64,000 nucleotides of DNA from Acidovorax sp. CCYZU-2555 (GCF_018413525.1 NZ_JAHCDD010000004.1:1-64000); one strand, 5' to 3'; shown: positions 51,771 to 61,583, counted from the stretch's first letter. Notes: a model not told the origin generated them from the sequence alone. Made by a program: numbers and translations.

Positions 51771-53960
51771 ATGCAACGTCGCCCCCCACTGCCCCATGCC
51801 GTGTTGGCAGCAGCTTGTCTGCTCCTGCTGACAAGCGCCACCGCCGCGCAAGAAGCCGCCCGCTCAGCCAGCGCCGTATCGGCGCCGCAAACACTGCCTC
51901 CGGTCACGGTTCTGGCCACGCCCATCGACTACGCTGCACCCGAGAGCCGCACCGCCACCCGCAGCGATACGCCGTTGCTGCAAACCCCGCAGAGCGTACA
52001 GGTGGTGCCGCGCGCGGTGCTCGAAGACCAGAACGCGCTGACGCTGACCGAGGCCGTGCGCAATGTCGCCGGCGTGCAGTATGACTTCGGCTTCAATGGT
52101 TCGATGCAGCCGCTGCTCATACTGCGCGGCTTTCCCAATACGTCGATGACGGCCATGGGTCCGATGTCGGGCATCTCCAGCTACTACCTGGATGGATCCA
52201 AGGTGACGGGTGTGCCCGTCAATATGGCCAATGTGCAGTCGGTCGAAGTGGTCAAGGGTCCGTCCAGCGTGCTGTATGGGCGCTCGGAACCAGGTGGCTT
52301 GGTCAATGTGGTCACCAAGCCGATCTCCAGCGTGTCCGAGCTGGGTTTTGAGCAGACCATAGGTCAGCGCGGCCTCTCGAGGACCGCCATCAAGGCCTCG
52401 GGAAGCCTCAATGCCGACAGGACACTGCGCGGCCGCGTGGCAGCCTCGTACTACACCGCCGACTCCGTGCGCGATTTCGTCGAGGATCGCCTGGGCGCCT
52501 TTACCGGGAGCCTGGCCTGGGTGCCGGATGCGCGCACCAACGTCACGGCCACGCTGGACTATTCGGACAACCGTTACCGCACGGACATGGGTATCCCCGC
52601 CATCGGCAACCGGCCGCTGGACCTGCCCTGGTCACGCCAGTACAACGACTCGCCTTATCTGTCCAGCGCCAAGACGACCAGCCTCAAGCTGGATGCGTCG
52701 CACCAGCTCAATGACACCTGGCAGGTCAAGGGCCAGCTGCTGAGCCTGCGCAGCGACACCTCCGAGATGGACATCTACACCTACCGCGGCGACTACGGCC
52801 TGGGCATGACGTCCGACCAGACCTGCCCGGGCACCGGCGACCCGCTGTGCCGCTACTACTTCGGCGTCCGGCCCGATGGCCGCTACCAGCTGGATCAATT
52901 GAATGTGGACCTGGCGGGCAAGTTCCAGACGGGCCGCATCGGCCATACGGTGCTGGTCGGGTTCGACACCTACCGCACCAAAAAGACCGGTGCGACCTAC
53001 ATGCAGCAGCTGTCGTCGGCCGATGTCTACCATCCGTCCCTGGGCAGCACGCCCGGGCTGGACCCCATGGCCATGCCACAGGACTACGATGACTACAGCC
53101 GCTGGACCAGCGTCTATCTGCAGGACCAGATCGCGCTGGGCAATGGCGTGTTTTTCACGGGCGCGCTGCGCCATGACCGCACCAGCGCAGTGTTCGGCGT
53201 ACCGGGCATGGCGCCCAACGAGAAGTCGTTCACCACACCCCGCCTGGGCGCCGTGTGGCAGTTCGCACCTAACCAGTCCGTATATGCGCAATATCAGGAC
53301 GCGGTCGGTGCCAACAACGGCCGCGACACGGTCACCGGTGCGGCGCTGGCCGCCGAACGCGCCCGGCAGATCGAAGTGGGCCACAAGATCGAACTGTTCG
53401 ACGGCAAGCTCAGCTCCACCGTGGCGTTGTTCGAGTTGACCAAGCGCAACCGCGGAGCATCGGTGCCCGACCCCTTGTCGCCGCCGACCTTCACCAACGT
53501 CGTCACCATTGGCAAGGCCGTCTCGCGTGGTGTGGAATGGGATGTCTCGGGTCAAGTCACGAAAAAGCTGTCACTGATCGGCTCCTACGCCTACACCCAT
53601 ACCGAAGTGAAGCGAGACCCCATCTACCAGGGCCATGAACTCGCCAATGTGGCGCGGCATACCGCGAGCCTGTGGGCGCGCTACGCGCTGGACAGCCAAT
53701 GGACCGTGGGCGGCGGGGTTTTTGCCCAGGGTCGGCGCCAGGGCGACGCCGGCAACACCTTTCAGATGCCGGGCTATGCGCGCTTGGACGCCATGCTGGC
53801 CTACCGCTTCGGGCTGGGCTCGGGCAAGGCCTCGCTGCAGCTCAACCTGGACAATGTCTTCGATCGCAAGTACTACACCGGCAGCCATCAGTTCGTGCAG
53901 GACTGGATCAAGCTCGGCAACCCACGCACGGCCAAGCTCACGCTGCGCGTGGACTATTGA
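51771..53960 (+). CDS. TonB-dependent siderophore-type receptor
   Basis: 729 residues. A signal peptide (PHAVLAAACLLLLTSATAAQ) is followed by a TonB-box-like TLPPVTVLATP and the plug domain: TPQSVQVVPRAVLEDQNALT, then LRGFPNTS and VEVVKGPSSVLYGRSEPGGL. The 22-stranded barrel ends with the aromatic-rich tail VDY. The order and motifs fit the ferric-siderophore receptor group (TIGR01783-like, FhuE/FpvA relatives). It is followed 9 bp later by the isonitrile-hydratase-like gene. It could also carry a copper chelate rather than iron. Confidence 0.88.
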   Translation: MQRRPPLPHAVLAAACLLLLTSATAAQEAARSASAVSAPQTLPPVTVLATPIDYAAPESRTATRSDTPLLQTPQSVQVVPRAVLEDQNALTLTEAVRNVAGVQYDFGFNGSMQPLLILRGFPNTSMTAMGPMSGISSYYLDGSKVTGVPVNMANVQSVEVVKGPSSVLYGRSEPGGLVNVVTKPISSVSELGFEQTIGQRGLSRTAIKASGSLNADRTLRGRVAASYYTADSVRDFVEDRLGAFTGSLAWVPDARTNVTATLDYSDNRYRTDMGIPAIGNRPLDLPWSRQYNDSPYLSSAKTTSLKLDASHQLNDTWQVKGQLLSLRSDTSEMDIYTYRGDYGLGMTSDQTCPGTGDPLCRYYFGVRPDGRYQLDQLNVDLAGKFQTGRIGHTVLVGFDTYRTKKTGATYMQQLSSADVYHPSLGSTPGLDPMAMPQDYDDYSRWTSVYLQDQIALGNGVFFTGALRHDRTSAVFGVPGMAPNEKSFTTPRLGAVWQFAPNQSVYAQYQDAVGANNGRDTVTGAALAAERARQIEVGHKIELFDGKLSSTVALFELTKRNRGASVPDPLSPPTFTNVVTIGKAVSRGVEWDVSGQVTKKLSLIGSYAYTHTEVKRDPIYQGHELANVARHTASLWARYALDSQWTVGGGVFAQGRRQGDAGNTFQMPGYARLDAMLAYRFGLGSGKASLQLNLDNVFDRKYYTGSHQFVQDWIKLGNPRTAKLTLRVDY

Positions 53961-53969
53961 GGCGCGGCG

Positions 53970-54809
53970 ATGACCAACGAACGTCGCAATTTCCTGCGCG
54001 CCGCCACAGCCGCGCTGGCCGCCTCCCCCTGGCTGGCACGCGCCAGCCAGGGCACCTCGACGCCCGTGACCGTGGAACATGACATCAGCGCCATGCCGGC
54101 GTCGTGGACCGGCAAGGAGCAGATCGGCATGCTGCTCTACCCCGGCATGACCGCGCTGGACTTCGTCGGGCCGCAGTACATGTTTGCCGGCCTGATGGGC
54201 GCAACAGTGCATCACGTCGCCAAAACCATGGAACCGGTGGTAAGCGACAGCCGGCTCGCGCTCATGCCAACGGCCACCCTGGCCGAGTGCCCACGCGATC
54301 TGGACATTCTCTTTGTGCCTGGTGGAGGCGCCGGCACCATCGCCGCAATGCAGGACGCCGAGCTGCTGGCTTTTCTGGCGGACCGGGGCCCGCGCGCCAA
54401 GCTTGTCACCAGTGTCTGCACCGGATCGCTGGTGCTCGGCGCGGCCGGGCTGTTGCAAGGATACAAAGCCACGTCCCATTGGGCCACGCGATCGCTTTTG
54501 ACCGACGTGGGCGCCATTCCCGTGGAGGGGCGCGTGGTCCACGACCGCAACCGCATCACCGGTGCGGGCGTGAGCGCGGGCTTGGACATGGGGCTGACCA
54601 TCGTCGGCCTGCTGCGCGATGCGGTCTATGCGCAATCCATGCAGTTGCTGGCCGAGTACGCGCCCGAGCCGCCGTTCAACGCGGGTACGCCGCGCACCGC
54701 GCCGCCGGCCGTCACCGCCATGCTCACCGAGATGTTCAAGGACTTCGACCCGCAAGCCCGCGCCGCGCTGGCGGCAGCCAGGGGTGCCAAAGCTCCCTCT
54801 GGCCGCTAG
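53970..54809 (+). CDS. Tat-exported DJ-1/PfpI protein, isonitrile-hydratase-like
   Basis: 279 residues. The N-terminus ERRNFLRAATAALAASPWLA is a twin-arginine signal. The mature DJ-1/PfpI domain has MLLYPGMTALDFVGPQYMFA with the Asp at D64, the nucleophile Cys C150 in VTSVCTGSLVLGAAGLLQG, and ATSHWATRSLL after it. QLLAEYAPEPPFNAGTP is also found in isonitrile hydratase of Pseudomonas, as I recall that sequence. That enzyme converts isonitriles to N-formamides in the cytoplasm. Export of this homologue is unusual. It is flanked by TonB receptors and copper-chaperone genes. Confidence 0.82.
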   Translation: MTNERRNFLRAATAALAASPWLARASQGTSTPVTVEHDISAMPASWTGKEQIGMLLYPGMTALDFVGPQYMFAGLMGATVHHVAKTMEPVVSDSRLALMPTATLAECPRDLDILFVPGGGAGTIAAMQDAELLAFLADRGPRAKLVTSVCTGSLVLGAAGLLQGYKATSHWATRSLLTDVGAIPVEGRVVHDRNRITGAGVSAGLDMGLTIVGLLRDAVYAQSMQLLAEYAPEPPFNAGTPRTAPPAVTAMLTEMFKDFDPQARAALAAARGAKAPSGR

Positions 54810-54897
54810 CGGTGTCGGATTGCTCACCTGCGCAAGCCTCAACCGGATGCCGCCTGCGGCAGGCCATCCTTGCCCTGTTTCCTGCCATAAAACTTCA

Positions 54898-57030
54898 ATG
54901 AATTCGAGCCCAATTCCATCCATTCCGTTGCCTTTGGCTGGCGCGCTCCGGTGCGCCGGCATGCAGTCAAGCCGCGCGCTCACGCCAGGGAAAAACGCCC
55001 TGAACAAGTGGTCGGCAGGCATGGCCGGACTGCTTGCCGCGACTGCGGCCACGGCCCAGATCCCTGCGCCCCCTCACACGCTTGAGTCGGTGGAAGTTCG
55101 CGCGTCCCGTTCCTCCGATGCCCAGGCGGCCGCGGCGCTGAACATGGCGCGCGAAGAGCTCGCGCGGCGCGCCGGCGCTACGGCCGTCATCGACGCGAAA
55201 AGCTATGCCGATGGCCGCGCCGCCACCTCCGTCGATGCCCTGGCCTATGCGCCGGGCGTGCTGGCCCAAACGCGCCATGGCCAGGAAGCGCGGCTGTCCA
55301 TCCGTGGCTCGGGCATACAGCGCGGCTTTCTGATGCGCGGCATCCAGCTCTACCAGGACGGCATCCCGCTCAACCACACCGACGGTGCTGCGGACTTTCA
55401 ATCGATCGACCCGGTGGCCACAAGCCACATCGAGGTGTGGCGCGGTGCCAATGCGCTGGAGTACGGCGCCAACGGTCTGGGGGGTGCGGTGAACTTCGTA
55501 TCGCCCACCGGGCTGACCGCACCCGCGGCCGAGGCGCGGGTTCAGACCGGCTCCTTCGGCCAGCGCCAGGCCCACGCCAACCTGGCCGGGCAGGGTGAGA
55601 CCGTCGATGGTTTTCTCAGCCTGAGCCGCAGCGAGCAGGGTGGCTGGCGAGAACAATCCGGCTACCGCACACAGCGTCTCTCGGGCAACGTGGGCATTCG
55701 GCTTTCAGAAAGCCTCGAGCTGCGTGGTTTCGCTTCGTACATCGACTCCACCTTGCAGATGCCCGGAAGCCTGAGCCGGGCGGCGCTGCATGCCAACCCG
55801 CGCCAGGCCGCGCCCAACTATGTCTCTCAGCAGGCAACCAACGACTTCACGCAGACGCGCGCGGCACTGCGCCTGACCTGGCAGCCGAGTGCAGATGTGC
55901 GTTGGACAAATTCACTGCATACCGCCGACCGCGACCGCTTTCATGCGATGACATTCGGCATTCTGGAGCAAGGCATGCGTGATAGCGGATTCGACTCTCG
56001 CTTGGCCGTGGAGTTCGGATCCGCCACGTTGACGCGTCGCCTCGTCGCCGGCCTGTCGATCAGTCATTTGTCAGGCGATGAATGGCGCCATGCCAACGTT
56101 GGCGGCAGCGCGGGAGCGGCCACCGGGCGCACAGCGCTCCAGGCCCGGCAGAACACGGCCTACGCCGAATACACCCACGGCCTGGACGCGCACTGGGCCC
56201 TGCAGGCAGGGCTCCAGGCGGTGGAGGCCAGACGCACGCAGGACAACCGATTGAACCCTGCGACCAGCTACGACGCGCGCTTCAGCGGCACGTCGCCCAA
56301 GCTGGGCGTGCTCTACACGATTTCGCCGAATTCGCAGTGGTTTGCCAACGTCAGCGGCAGCTACGAGGCACCGCCTTTTGGCGAACTGGTCTACAGCAAC
56401 ACCCGCCCTCTGGCCAGCGCGCAGGGAGCGACGACCATCGAGGCCGGTTGGCGTGGCCAAGGCGAGCGCTGGACCTGGGATGCGGCGGTCTATCGCTCCC
56501 AGGTGCGCCGCGAGTTGCTGTCGCTCACCGACGCCAGCGGCGCGGCGCTGGGCACGCTCAACGCCAACCGCACCTTGCACCAGGGCCTGGAGCTTTCGGC
56601 CAGCGGCCGTCTGTGGCCCGCCTGGCAAGTGCGCGGCCAGTATCTGTACAACGATTTCCGTTTCGACGGCGACAGCGTGTATGGGAACCGTCGACTCGCC
56701 GGCATTGCGCCCCATCTGCTGCGCGCGCAACTGCAATGGCAGGCCACGCCACGGATCAGGATTTCTCCCGGCATTGAGTGGCAGCCCGCGCGTACCTGGG
56801 TCGATCACGCCAACACCGTTGCCGCCGATGGCTTCGCGCTGCTGAATCTCACCGTGAGCGGCGATCTCGGATCGGGCTGGAGCTGGTTTGTCGAAGGTCG
56901 CAACCTCGGCAATCGTGACTACGTCGCCACCACCGCGGTACAGGCCAACGCCCGCGGCCAGGACGGTGCCTATTACTTTCCGGGCGATGGCCGCTCGGTC
57001 TACGCCGGCCTGACCTGGCGCACGCCTTAA
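54898..57030 (+). CDS. TonB-dependent receptor, FecA-like
   Basis: 710 residues from the ATG at 54898; later ATGs (54961, 55021) would shorten a long N-terminal leader. A hydrophobic AGMAGLLAATAATAQ is the likely signal. The plug domain includes DALAYAPGVLAQTRHGQEAR, LSIRGSGIQRGFLMRGIQLY and WRGANALEYGANGLGGAVNF, which fit the FecA/metal-citrate side of the family. The barrel ends GRSVYAGLTWRTP. It follows the isonitrile-hydratase-like gene by 88 bp, and SCO follows by 17 bp, so uptake and metal delivery appear linked. Confidence 0.87.
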   Translation: MNSSPIPSIPLPLAGALRCAGMQSSRALTPGKNALNKWSAGMAGLLAATAATAQIPAPPHTLESVEVRASRSSDAQAAAALNMAREELARRAGATAVIDAKSYADGRAATSVDALAYAPGVLAQTRHGQEARLSIRGSGIQRGFLMRGIQLYQDGIPLNHTDGAADFQSIDPVATSHIEVWRGANALEYGANGLGGAVNFVSPTGLTAPAAEARVQTGSFGQRQAHANLAGQGETVDGFLSLSRSEQGGWREQSGYRTQRLSGNVGIRLSESLELRGFASYIDSTLQMPGSLSRAALHANPRQAAPNYVSQQATNDFTQTRAALRLTWQPSADVRWTNSLHTADRDRFHAMTFGILEQGMRDSGFDSRLAVEFGSATLTRRLVAGLSISHLSGDEWRHANVGGSAGAATGRTALQARQNTAYAEYTHGLDAHWALQAGLQAVEARRTQDNRLNPATSYDARFSGTSPKLGVLYTISPNSQWFANVSGSYEAPPFGELVYSNTRPLASAQGATTIEAGWRGQGERWTWDAAVYRSQVRRELLSLTDASGAALGTLNANRTLHQGLELSASGRLWPAWQVRGQYLYNDFRFDGDSVYGNRRLAGIAPHLLRAQLQWQATPRIRISPGIEWQPARTWVDHANTVAADGFALLNLTVSGDLGSGWSWFVEGRNLGNRDYVATTAVQANARGQDGAYYFPGDGRSVYAGLTWRTP

Positions 57031-57047
57031 ACCACAGGAACTTCCGC

Positions 57048-57653
57048 ATGAACGCCATGTTTTCCCGACGCAGCTTGCTGGCTGCAACCGCCGCCAGCGC
57101 CCTCTCCTTGACCGCATGCGACAGAAAGACGCGTGTCACCTACAAAGGCATAGACCTCACCGGAGCCACCTACGCCACGGATTTCCAGCTCACCGATCCG
57201 CAGGGCAAGGAGCGCCGGCTCGCCGACTTTCGCGGCAAGGCCGTGCTGGTCTTCTTTGGCTTTACCCAATGCCCGGACGTTTGCCCGACGGCCTTGGCCC
57301 GGGCCGCCGAAGTCAAGCGCCTGTTGGGCGCCGATGGAGAGCGCTTCCAGACGCTGTTCATCACCATTGATCCCGAACGCGACACGCCCGAAGTGCTGCA
57401 GGCCTACACCGCGGCCTTCGATGAAAGCTTCATCGGCCTGTACGGCGATCTGCCGCGCACGCAGCAGACCGCCAACGACTTCAAGGTTTTCTACAAGAAA
57501 GTGCCTACGGGCGCCTCCTACACCATGGACCACAGCTCGCTGAGCTATGTCTACGACCCGCAGGGCCGGTTGCGACTCGCACTGCGCCATGAGCAATCCC
57601 CCGAGGACTACGCGCAAGACCTGCGCAAGCTTCTCCATTCCACCCCAACCTAA
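57048..57653 (+). CDS. SCO-family copper chaperone (SCO1/SenC)
   Basis: 201 residues. A lipoprotein signal ends in LTAC (about residue 24), so it should be anchored in a membrane facing the periplasm. The copper site is C75 and C79 in FTQCPDVCP plus a His in TMDHSSLSYV. The thioredoxin fold is clear (FRGKAVLVFFGFTQCPD, FITIDPERDTPEVL). SCO proteins deliver copper to the CuA centre of cytochrome oxidase. No oxidase genes are in the window. It starts 17 bp after the receptor gene and is followed by PCuAC. Confidence 0.9.
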   Translation: MNAMFSRRSLLAATAASALSLTACDRKTRVTYKGIDLTGATYATDFQLTDPQGKERRLADFRGKAVLVFFGFTQCPDVCPTALARAAEVKRLLGADGERFQTLFITIDPERDTPEVLQAYTAAFDESFIGLYGDLPRTQQTANDFKVFYKKVPTGASYTMDHSSLSYVYDPQGRLRLALRHEQSPEDYAQDLRKLLHSTPT

Positions 57654-57674
57654 ACCTTTCTCAAGGAGCACAGC

Positions 57675-58136
57675 ATGCAATTCGCCCGACTTTCCACCGC
57701 CCTCGCCGCTTCGCTGCTGGCCATGTCCGCCCAGGCCCAGGTCACCGTCAAGGACGCCTGGGTGCGCGCCACCGTGCCGCAGCAAAAGGCCACCGGCGCC
57801 TTCATGCAGATCCAGGCGGCGCAGGACAGCAAACTGATTTCGGCCAGCTCGCCGCTCACGCCCCATGTCGAAGTGCATGAGATGAGTATGCAGGGCGACG
57901 TGATGAAGATGCGCCAAGTGGCTGACATCGCACTGCCGGCGGGCAAGACCGTGGAACTCAAGCCAGGGGGCTACCACGTGATGCTGCTGGACCTCAAGCA
58001 GCAGGTGAAGGAAGGCGCCAGCGTGCCGCTCACTCTGGTCATCGAAAACAAGGATGGCAAGCGCGAGTCGATCGAAGTCAAAGCGCCGGTGCGCGCCCTC
58101 AATACCAGCAGCCATGCAGGCGGCCACAAGCACTGA
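57675..58136 (+). CDS. Periplasmic copper chaperone PCu(A)C
   Basis: 153 residues with a Sec signal (ARLSTALAASLLAMSAQAQ). The Cu(I) motif H-x10-M-x21-H-x-M is intact: H68, M79, H101 and M103 (in VEVHEM, VMKMRQ and GGYHVML). The C-terminus HAGGHKH adds extra His residues. The family hands copper to SCO and to oxidases. It lies 21 bp after the SCO gene and 11 bp before the third TonB receptor. Confidence 0.93.
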   Translation: MQFARLSTALAASLLAMSAQAQVTVKDAWVRATVPQQKATGAFMQIQAAQDSKLISASSPLTPHVEVHEMSMQGDVMKMRQVADIALPAGKTVELKPGGYHVMLLDLKQQVKEGASVPLTLVIENKDGKRESIEVKAPVRALNTSSHAGGHKH

Positions 58137-58147
58137 AATTGCACGTG

Positions 58148-60211
58148 ATGAAAGTTACTTCAGAGATTCATTTTCATGCCCTGCGCGCGCCATTGGCCGC
58201 CGCTGTGCTGCTGGCCACAACCGCCCTGGCACATGCCCAAACTGATCCGGCCGACGCGACAGGCGACTCCGCGCTGACGCTGGGCAGCGTCACCATCAGC
58301 GGCAAGGCGGCCGGCCCGCTCTCGGCCCGCAGCGTGTTCAGCTCGGTCGACATCCTGGGCGCCAGCCTGTTGCAGGACCAGCATGTCGACTACAGCTGGG
58401 AACTGCTCACGCGTGCGCCCGGAGTGCAGGTGACCCAGTTCAAGCAAGGCACCGACGCCGGGCGTTTTTCCTTTCGCGGCTTTAACGGTGAGGGGCGCGT
58501 CAACGCCGTCAAGCTGCTGATCGACGGCATTCCAAGCAATGACAATGCGGGAGGCATGCCGTTCCTGGACGCCGTGTTTCCGCTGGATATCGAGGCCATC
58601 GAGATCGTGCGTGGCACCAACGATCCGCGTTACGGCCTGCACAATATCGCCGGCAATGCCAACGTGCTCACGCGCACCGGCGGCAACGAAGGGCGTTCCA
58701 GTCTGACCATGGGCAGCTTTGGTACCAAGGAAGTGCAGGTCGCCAAGGGCATAGAGAGCGGCAACTGGAGCCAGAACTACTTTCTGGCCTGGCGCGACTC
58801 CGACGGTTATCGCGACCATGCTGATGCGAAGAAGCTTGCCTTGTCGGGCAAGTGGTTCTACACCAGCGACGACGCACGCTGGCGCGCCGGCTTGAGCGCA
58901 CGCTACTACCGCAACAAGGCGCTGGAGTCGGGCTACCTCTCGCGTGAGGAAGCGATCAACGCGCCGCGCAGCTCACCGACCTATGCCGCCGCCGACCGAG
59001 GCGAACGTGAAACGCTTCAGCTCAGCACCCACCTGGATGCCGAGCTGACGCCGGATCTGTCGTGGTCCGCCAAGCTTTACACCAACCAGTATGAAAACCA
59101 GCGCTGGGTGCGTTTCTCGGCGGCAGGCGTGCAACAGGAGCGCTATAGCGACGAGCGCCAGCATGGAGCCATCAGCACGCTCACCTGGCGGCCCAAGGTC
59201 AGCTGGGCGCACGATTTCACGCTGGAAGGCGGGGTCGATGCGCAGTGGCAGGACAATCTGGGCCAACGCTACCGCAGCACCCAGCGCGTGCGTACCTCCC
59301 AGTTCCGCGATTGGGATTTCGACCTCGACACCCAGGGCGCTTATCTGCAGGCCGTGATCCGGCCCGTATCTGCCCTGAAGATCGTGCCCGCGCTGCGCGT
59401 CGACAAGGTGGGCGGCAGTTTCGTGGACCGCTTGACCGGATTGCGCTCCGAGGTGCATGACTATGGGCTGATCAAGCAACCCAAGATCAGTGTGGCCTAT
59501 ACGCTGACGCCGCAAGCCAGCGTCTATATCAACTGGGGTCGCACTTTCCAGATCGGCACGGGTATCGACGCTTACCGCACGCAGACACGCAACCTCGAGC
59601 CCTCGATCAACGATGGCTGGGAGACCGGCGTCAAGTTCAGTCCTTTGCCATGGCTGGACGCACGGGTGGCGTATTGGGAGCAACGCGCCTCGGGCGAGGT
59701 CGCTCGCGTGCTCGGCGTGGATGGATTGCCCGACCCCGGTGGCCTGGGCAATGTGGGCCAGACACTGCGCAAGGGCTTCGACCTGCAACTCAATGCCCGG
59801 CCGGTTGCCGGCACCACCGCCTGGGTAGCCTACTCCCACCAGCAGGCACGCATCACGGAGCCCGATCCCAGCGCCCCCGCAACGCGCGGCAAGCAGATCG
59901 AGAACGTACCGCGTTACCTGGTATCGGCGGGCGTGGACTGGCAGAGCACGCCGCAACTCAAGCTCTCGGCCTGGGCCAACGCCCAGGGCGACTATTACCT
60001 GGAGCGCAGCAACGTCCAGCCCAAGGCCGGCAAATATGCCTTGCTCAACCTGGGGGCCACTTACAAGGTATCGCCCACGGTTGATGTCAGCCTGCAGGTG
60101 AAGAATGTCACCAATCGCAAGCATGTCTATGCCTGGCATGACAGCGGCTCTTCGGGCTATTCGCCAGGTGATGGACGCGGAATGTATGCCAGCTTGAACG
60201 CACGCTTTTGA
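58148..60211 (+). CDS. TonB-dependent receptor
   Basis: 687 residues. The signal peptide includes AAAVLLATTALAHA, then LGSVTISGKAAG serves as TonB-box-like region. Plug motifs are SWELLTRAPGVQVTQFKQGT, SFRGFNGEGRVNAVKLLIDG and EAIEIVRGTNDPRYGLHNIA. The last barrel strand ends YASLNARF, with a terminal Phe as expected for outer-membrane insertion. It lies between PCuAC and a cytochrome c gene, so a copper or haem-related ligand is plausible. The ATG at 58139 is an alternative start. Confidence 0.87.
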   Translation: MKVTSEIHFHALRAPLAAAVLLATTALAHAQTDPADATGDSALTLGSVTISGKAAGPLSARSVFSSVDILGASLLQDQHVDYSWELLTRAPGVQVTQFKQGTDAGRFSFRGFNGEGRVNAVKLLIDGIPSNDNAGGMPFLDAVFPLDIEAIEIVRGTNDPRYGLHNIAGNANVLTRTGGNEGRSSLTMGSFGTKEVQVAKGIESGNWSQNYFLAWRDSDGYRDHADAKKLALSGKWFYTSDDARWRAGLSARYYRNKALESGYLSREEAINAPRSSPTYAAADRGERETLQLSTHLDAELTPDLSWSAKLYTNQYENQRWVRFSAAGVQQERYSDERQHGAISTLTWRPKVSWAHDFTLEGGVDAQWQDNLGQRYRSTQRVRTSQFRDWDFDLDTQGAYLQAVIRPVSALKIVPALRVDKVGGSFVDRLTGLRSEVHDYGLIKQPKISVAYTLTPQASVYINWGRTFQIGTGIDAYRTQTRNLEPSINDGWETGVKFSPLPWLDARVAYWEQRASGEVARVLGVDGLPDPGGLGNVGQTLRKGFDLQLNARPVAGTTAWVAYSHQQARITEPDPSAPATRGKQIENVPRYLVSAGVDWQSTPQLKLSAWANAQGDYYLERSNVQPKAGKYALLNLGATYKVSPTVDVSLQVKNVTNRKHVYAWHDSGSSGYSPGDGRGMYASLNARF

Positions 60212-60351
60212 TTGCCTGATCCCCGCTGGAAAACCTGCGTCCATGCCCCACGCCCAGGCGCCCATCGATCGCCGGCACCCCGCGGCTCGATGGCCTTGCG
60301 CGGGAGGGCTTGGGCCTTTCATTCCCCGCAAATACCCGGAAGAAATCCACT

Positions 60352-60666
60352 ATGAAATATCTACTGCGCCTGCTCTTGCCAGCAGTGACCGCCGCCCTCA
60401 CTGCGTTTCCCGCCGCAGCCGACCCAGCGCTTGCCACCGCCAAAAGCTGCATGGCCTGTCATGGCATAGACAGGAAGTTGGTCGGTCCGTCATTCAAGGA
60501 CGTGGCTCGCCGATATGCGGGCAACAAAGACGCCCATTCCCTGCTGGTCACCAAGATCATGAAAGGCAGTAGCGGGGCATGGGGGCCTGTGCCGATGCCG
60601 CCAAATACCCGGGTCAGTGAGGCGGAGGCCAAGAAGCTCTCGGCTTGGATGATGTCGCTCAAGTAG
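60352..60666 (+). CDS. Class I cytochrome c (c-551/c-552 type)
   Basis: 104 residues with a Sec signal (LRLLLPAVTAALTAFPAAA). The haem motif is CMACH (33-37), and the distal Met is M82 in VPMPPNTRVSE, as in small electron carriers of the c-551 type. LVGPSFKDVARRYAG is also typical. Start at 60352 chosen because it begins the signal peptide. It is 140 bp after the third TonB receptor and may feed a copper-dependent enzyme or oxidase elsewhere. Confidence 0.9.
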   Translation: MKYLLRLLLPAVTAALTAFPAAADPALATAKSCMACHGIDRKLVGPSFKDVARRYAGNKDAHSLLVTKIMKGSSGAWGPVPMPPNTRVSEAEAKKLSAWMMSLK

Positions 60667-60775
60667 GCACTTGAAACGGCGCTGTTGCGCAACTATCGCA
60701 GGCTGGATCTTTCCTGCCCAATCAAAATATTGATCCATTCGCGCAGAGCTGCCGACATGTTTCTCCGACTTGCAA

Positions 60776-61065
60776 GGTTCGGTCAACAGTGCCAAGGCTG
60801 GGGGCATTGTGAATCTTTTGGGAGTTCCACCAAAGGAGACGATAAATGCGGGGATCCTTCTTAACACCAGCTCGATCATTCGCGCAATGATGGTGGGTTC
60901 ACTGAGATGCTCGAATCTTTCAACGCATTTGCTACTACCAATAAATCAGAGCCAATCATTCACCGTGTTTGTGAATTTGAACATGCCCAGCATGCACTCG
61001 CTGCACGCGCAAAAGGAAATCATCCGGGCAAGATCGTGATAACCGTCTCAGGCATCGATGCCTGA
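60776..61065 (+). pseudogene. Quinone-oxidoreductase/zinc-type alcohol dehydrogenase fragment
   Basis: Frame 1 reads AGGIVNLLGVPPKETINAGI and SSIIRAMMVGS. After a shift near 60900 frame 2 continues EMLESFNAFATTNKSEPIIH, CEFEHAQHALAARAKGNHPG and KIVITVSG to a stop at 61065. This is the C-terminal third of a medium-chain dehydrogenase. The N-terminus and catalytic domain are missing and the 5' flank is unrelated. The rest of 60667-61191 holds nothing recognised. Confidence 0.7.
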
Positions 61066-61191
61066 CCGCTGACTCAGAGAAAATTGGGTATCGCCGACGA
61101 CCCACTAGCTTTCGATCAAAAATCCACCAGCTACAGCAAAGGGATTAAAAATCAACACCAGGCCACAGCCTGATATTTTCACAATGATCAC

Positions 61192-61569
61192 CTAAAAATC
61201 AAAGGGCGGCGGCGAATAGCTATTACTCGGAAGGGGGCGCCAAGTTAAATTGCGCCTCCCAAACACTTTCACTTTAGGGAAAATACCTGGCTTGCAAATT
61301 CCCGACACCTCGCTCTCCAGGAACAACAACTCAAAATCAATGCGCATGGGAAAAGGCTTTTTTATATGCTGATGCCAACTTGCGGAATTGCCTTGCACAG
61401 AAAAATCACGCAACCCTACCGTTTCACTCCCCTGCGTTGCAGTACCTCGATAACAATTATCCTCCAGAGCTACGTCAATCCTCACGCGCTGTTCACCCGT
61501 AGGAGCGGCAAGCGTAAGATGCCATACGCCGACTATGTGCGAATTTTGATCGAAATTTCTTTCGGTCAT
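61192..61569 (-). CDS. Hypothetical protein, 125 residues, lipocalin-like composition
   Basis: The ATG at 61569 has AGGA at a good distance. An upstream ATG at 61596 lies inside the preceding gene. The product (MTERNFDQNSHIVGVWHLTL) appears all-beta, with VRIDVALEDNCYRGTATQ and FPMRIDFELLFLESEVSG. VGVWHLTLAAPTGEQ is reminiscent of small lipocalin-like proteins, but I do not recognise a family. It is the last gene of the leftward group that starts at 63083, 14 bp after the DJ-1/PfpI stop. Confidence 0.55.
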   Translation of the reverse strand: MTERNFDQNSHIVGVWHLTLAAPTGEQRVRIDVALEDNCYRGTATQGSETVGLRDFSVQGNSASWHQHIKKPFPMRIDFELLFLESEVSGICKPGIFPKVKVFGRRNLTWRPLPSNSYSPPPFDF

Positions 61570-61583
61570 GTTATTTTCCTCAT

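Noticed and set aside
53571-55052. 493-codon minus-strand frame opposite receptor and DJ-1 genes
   Set aside because: Antisense shadow in high-GC sequence.
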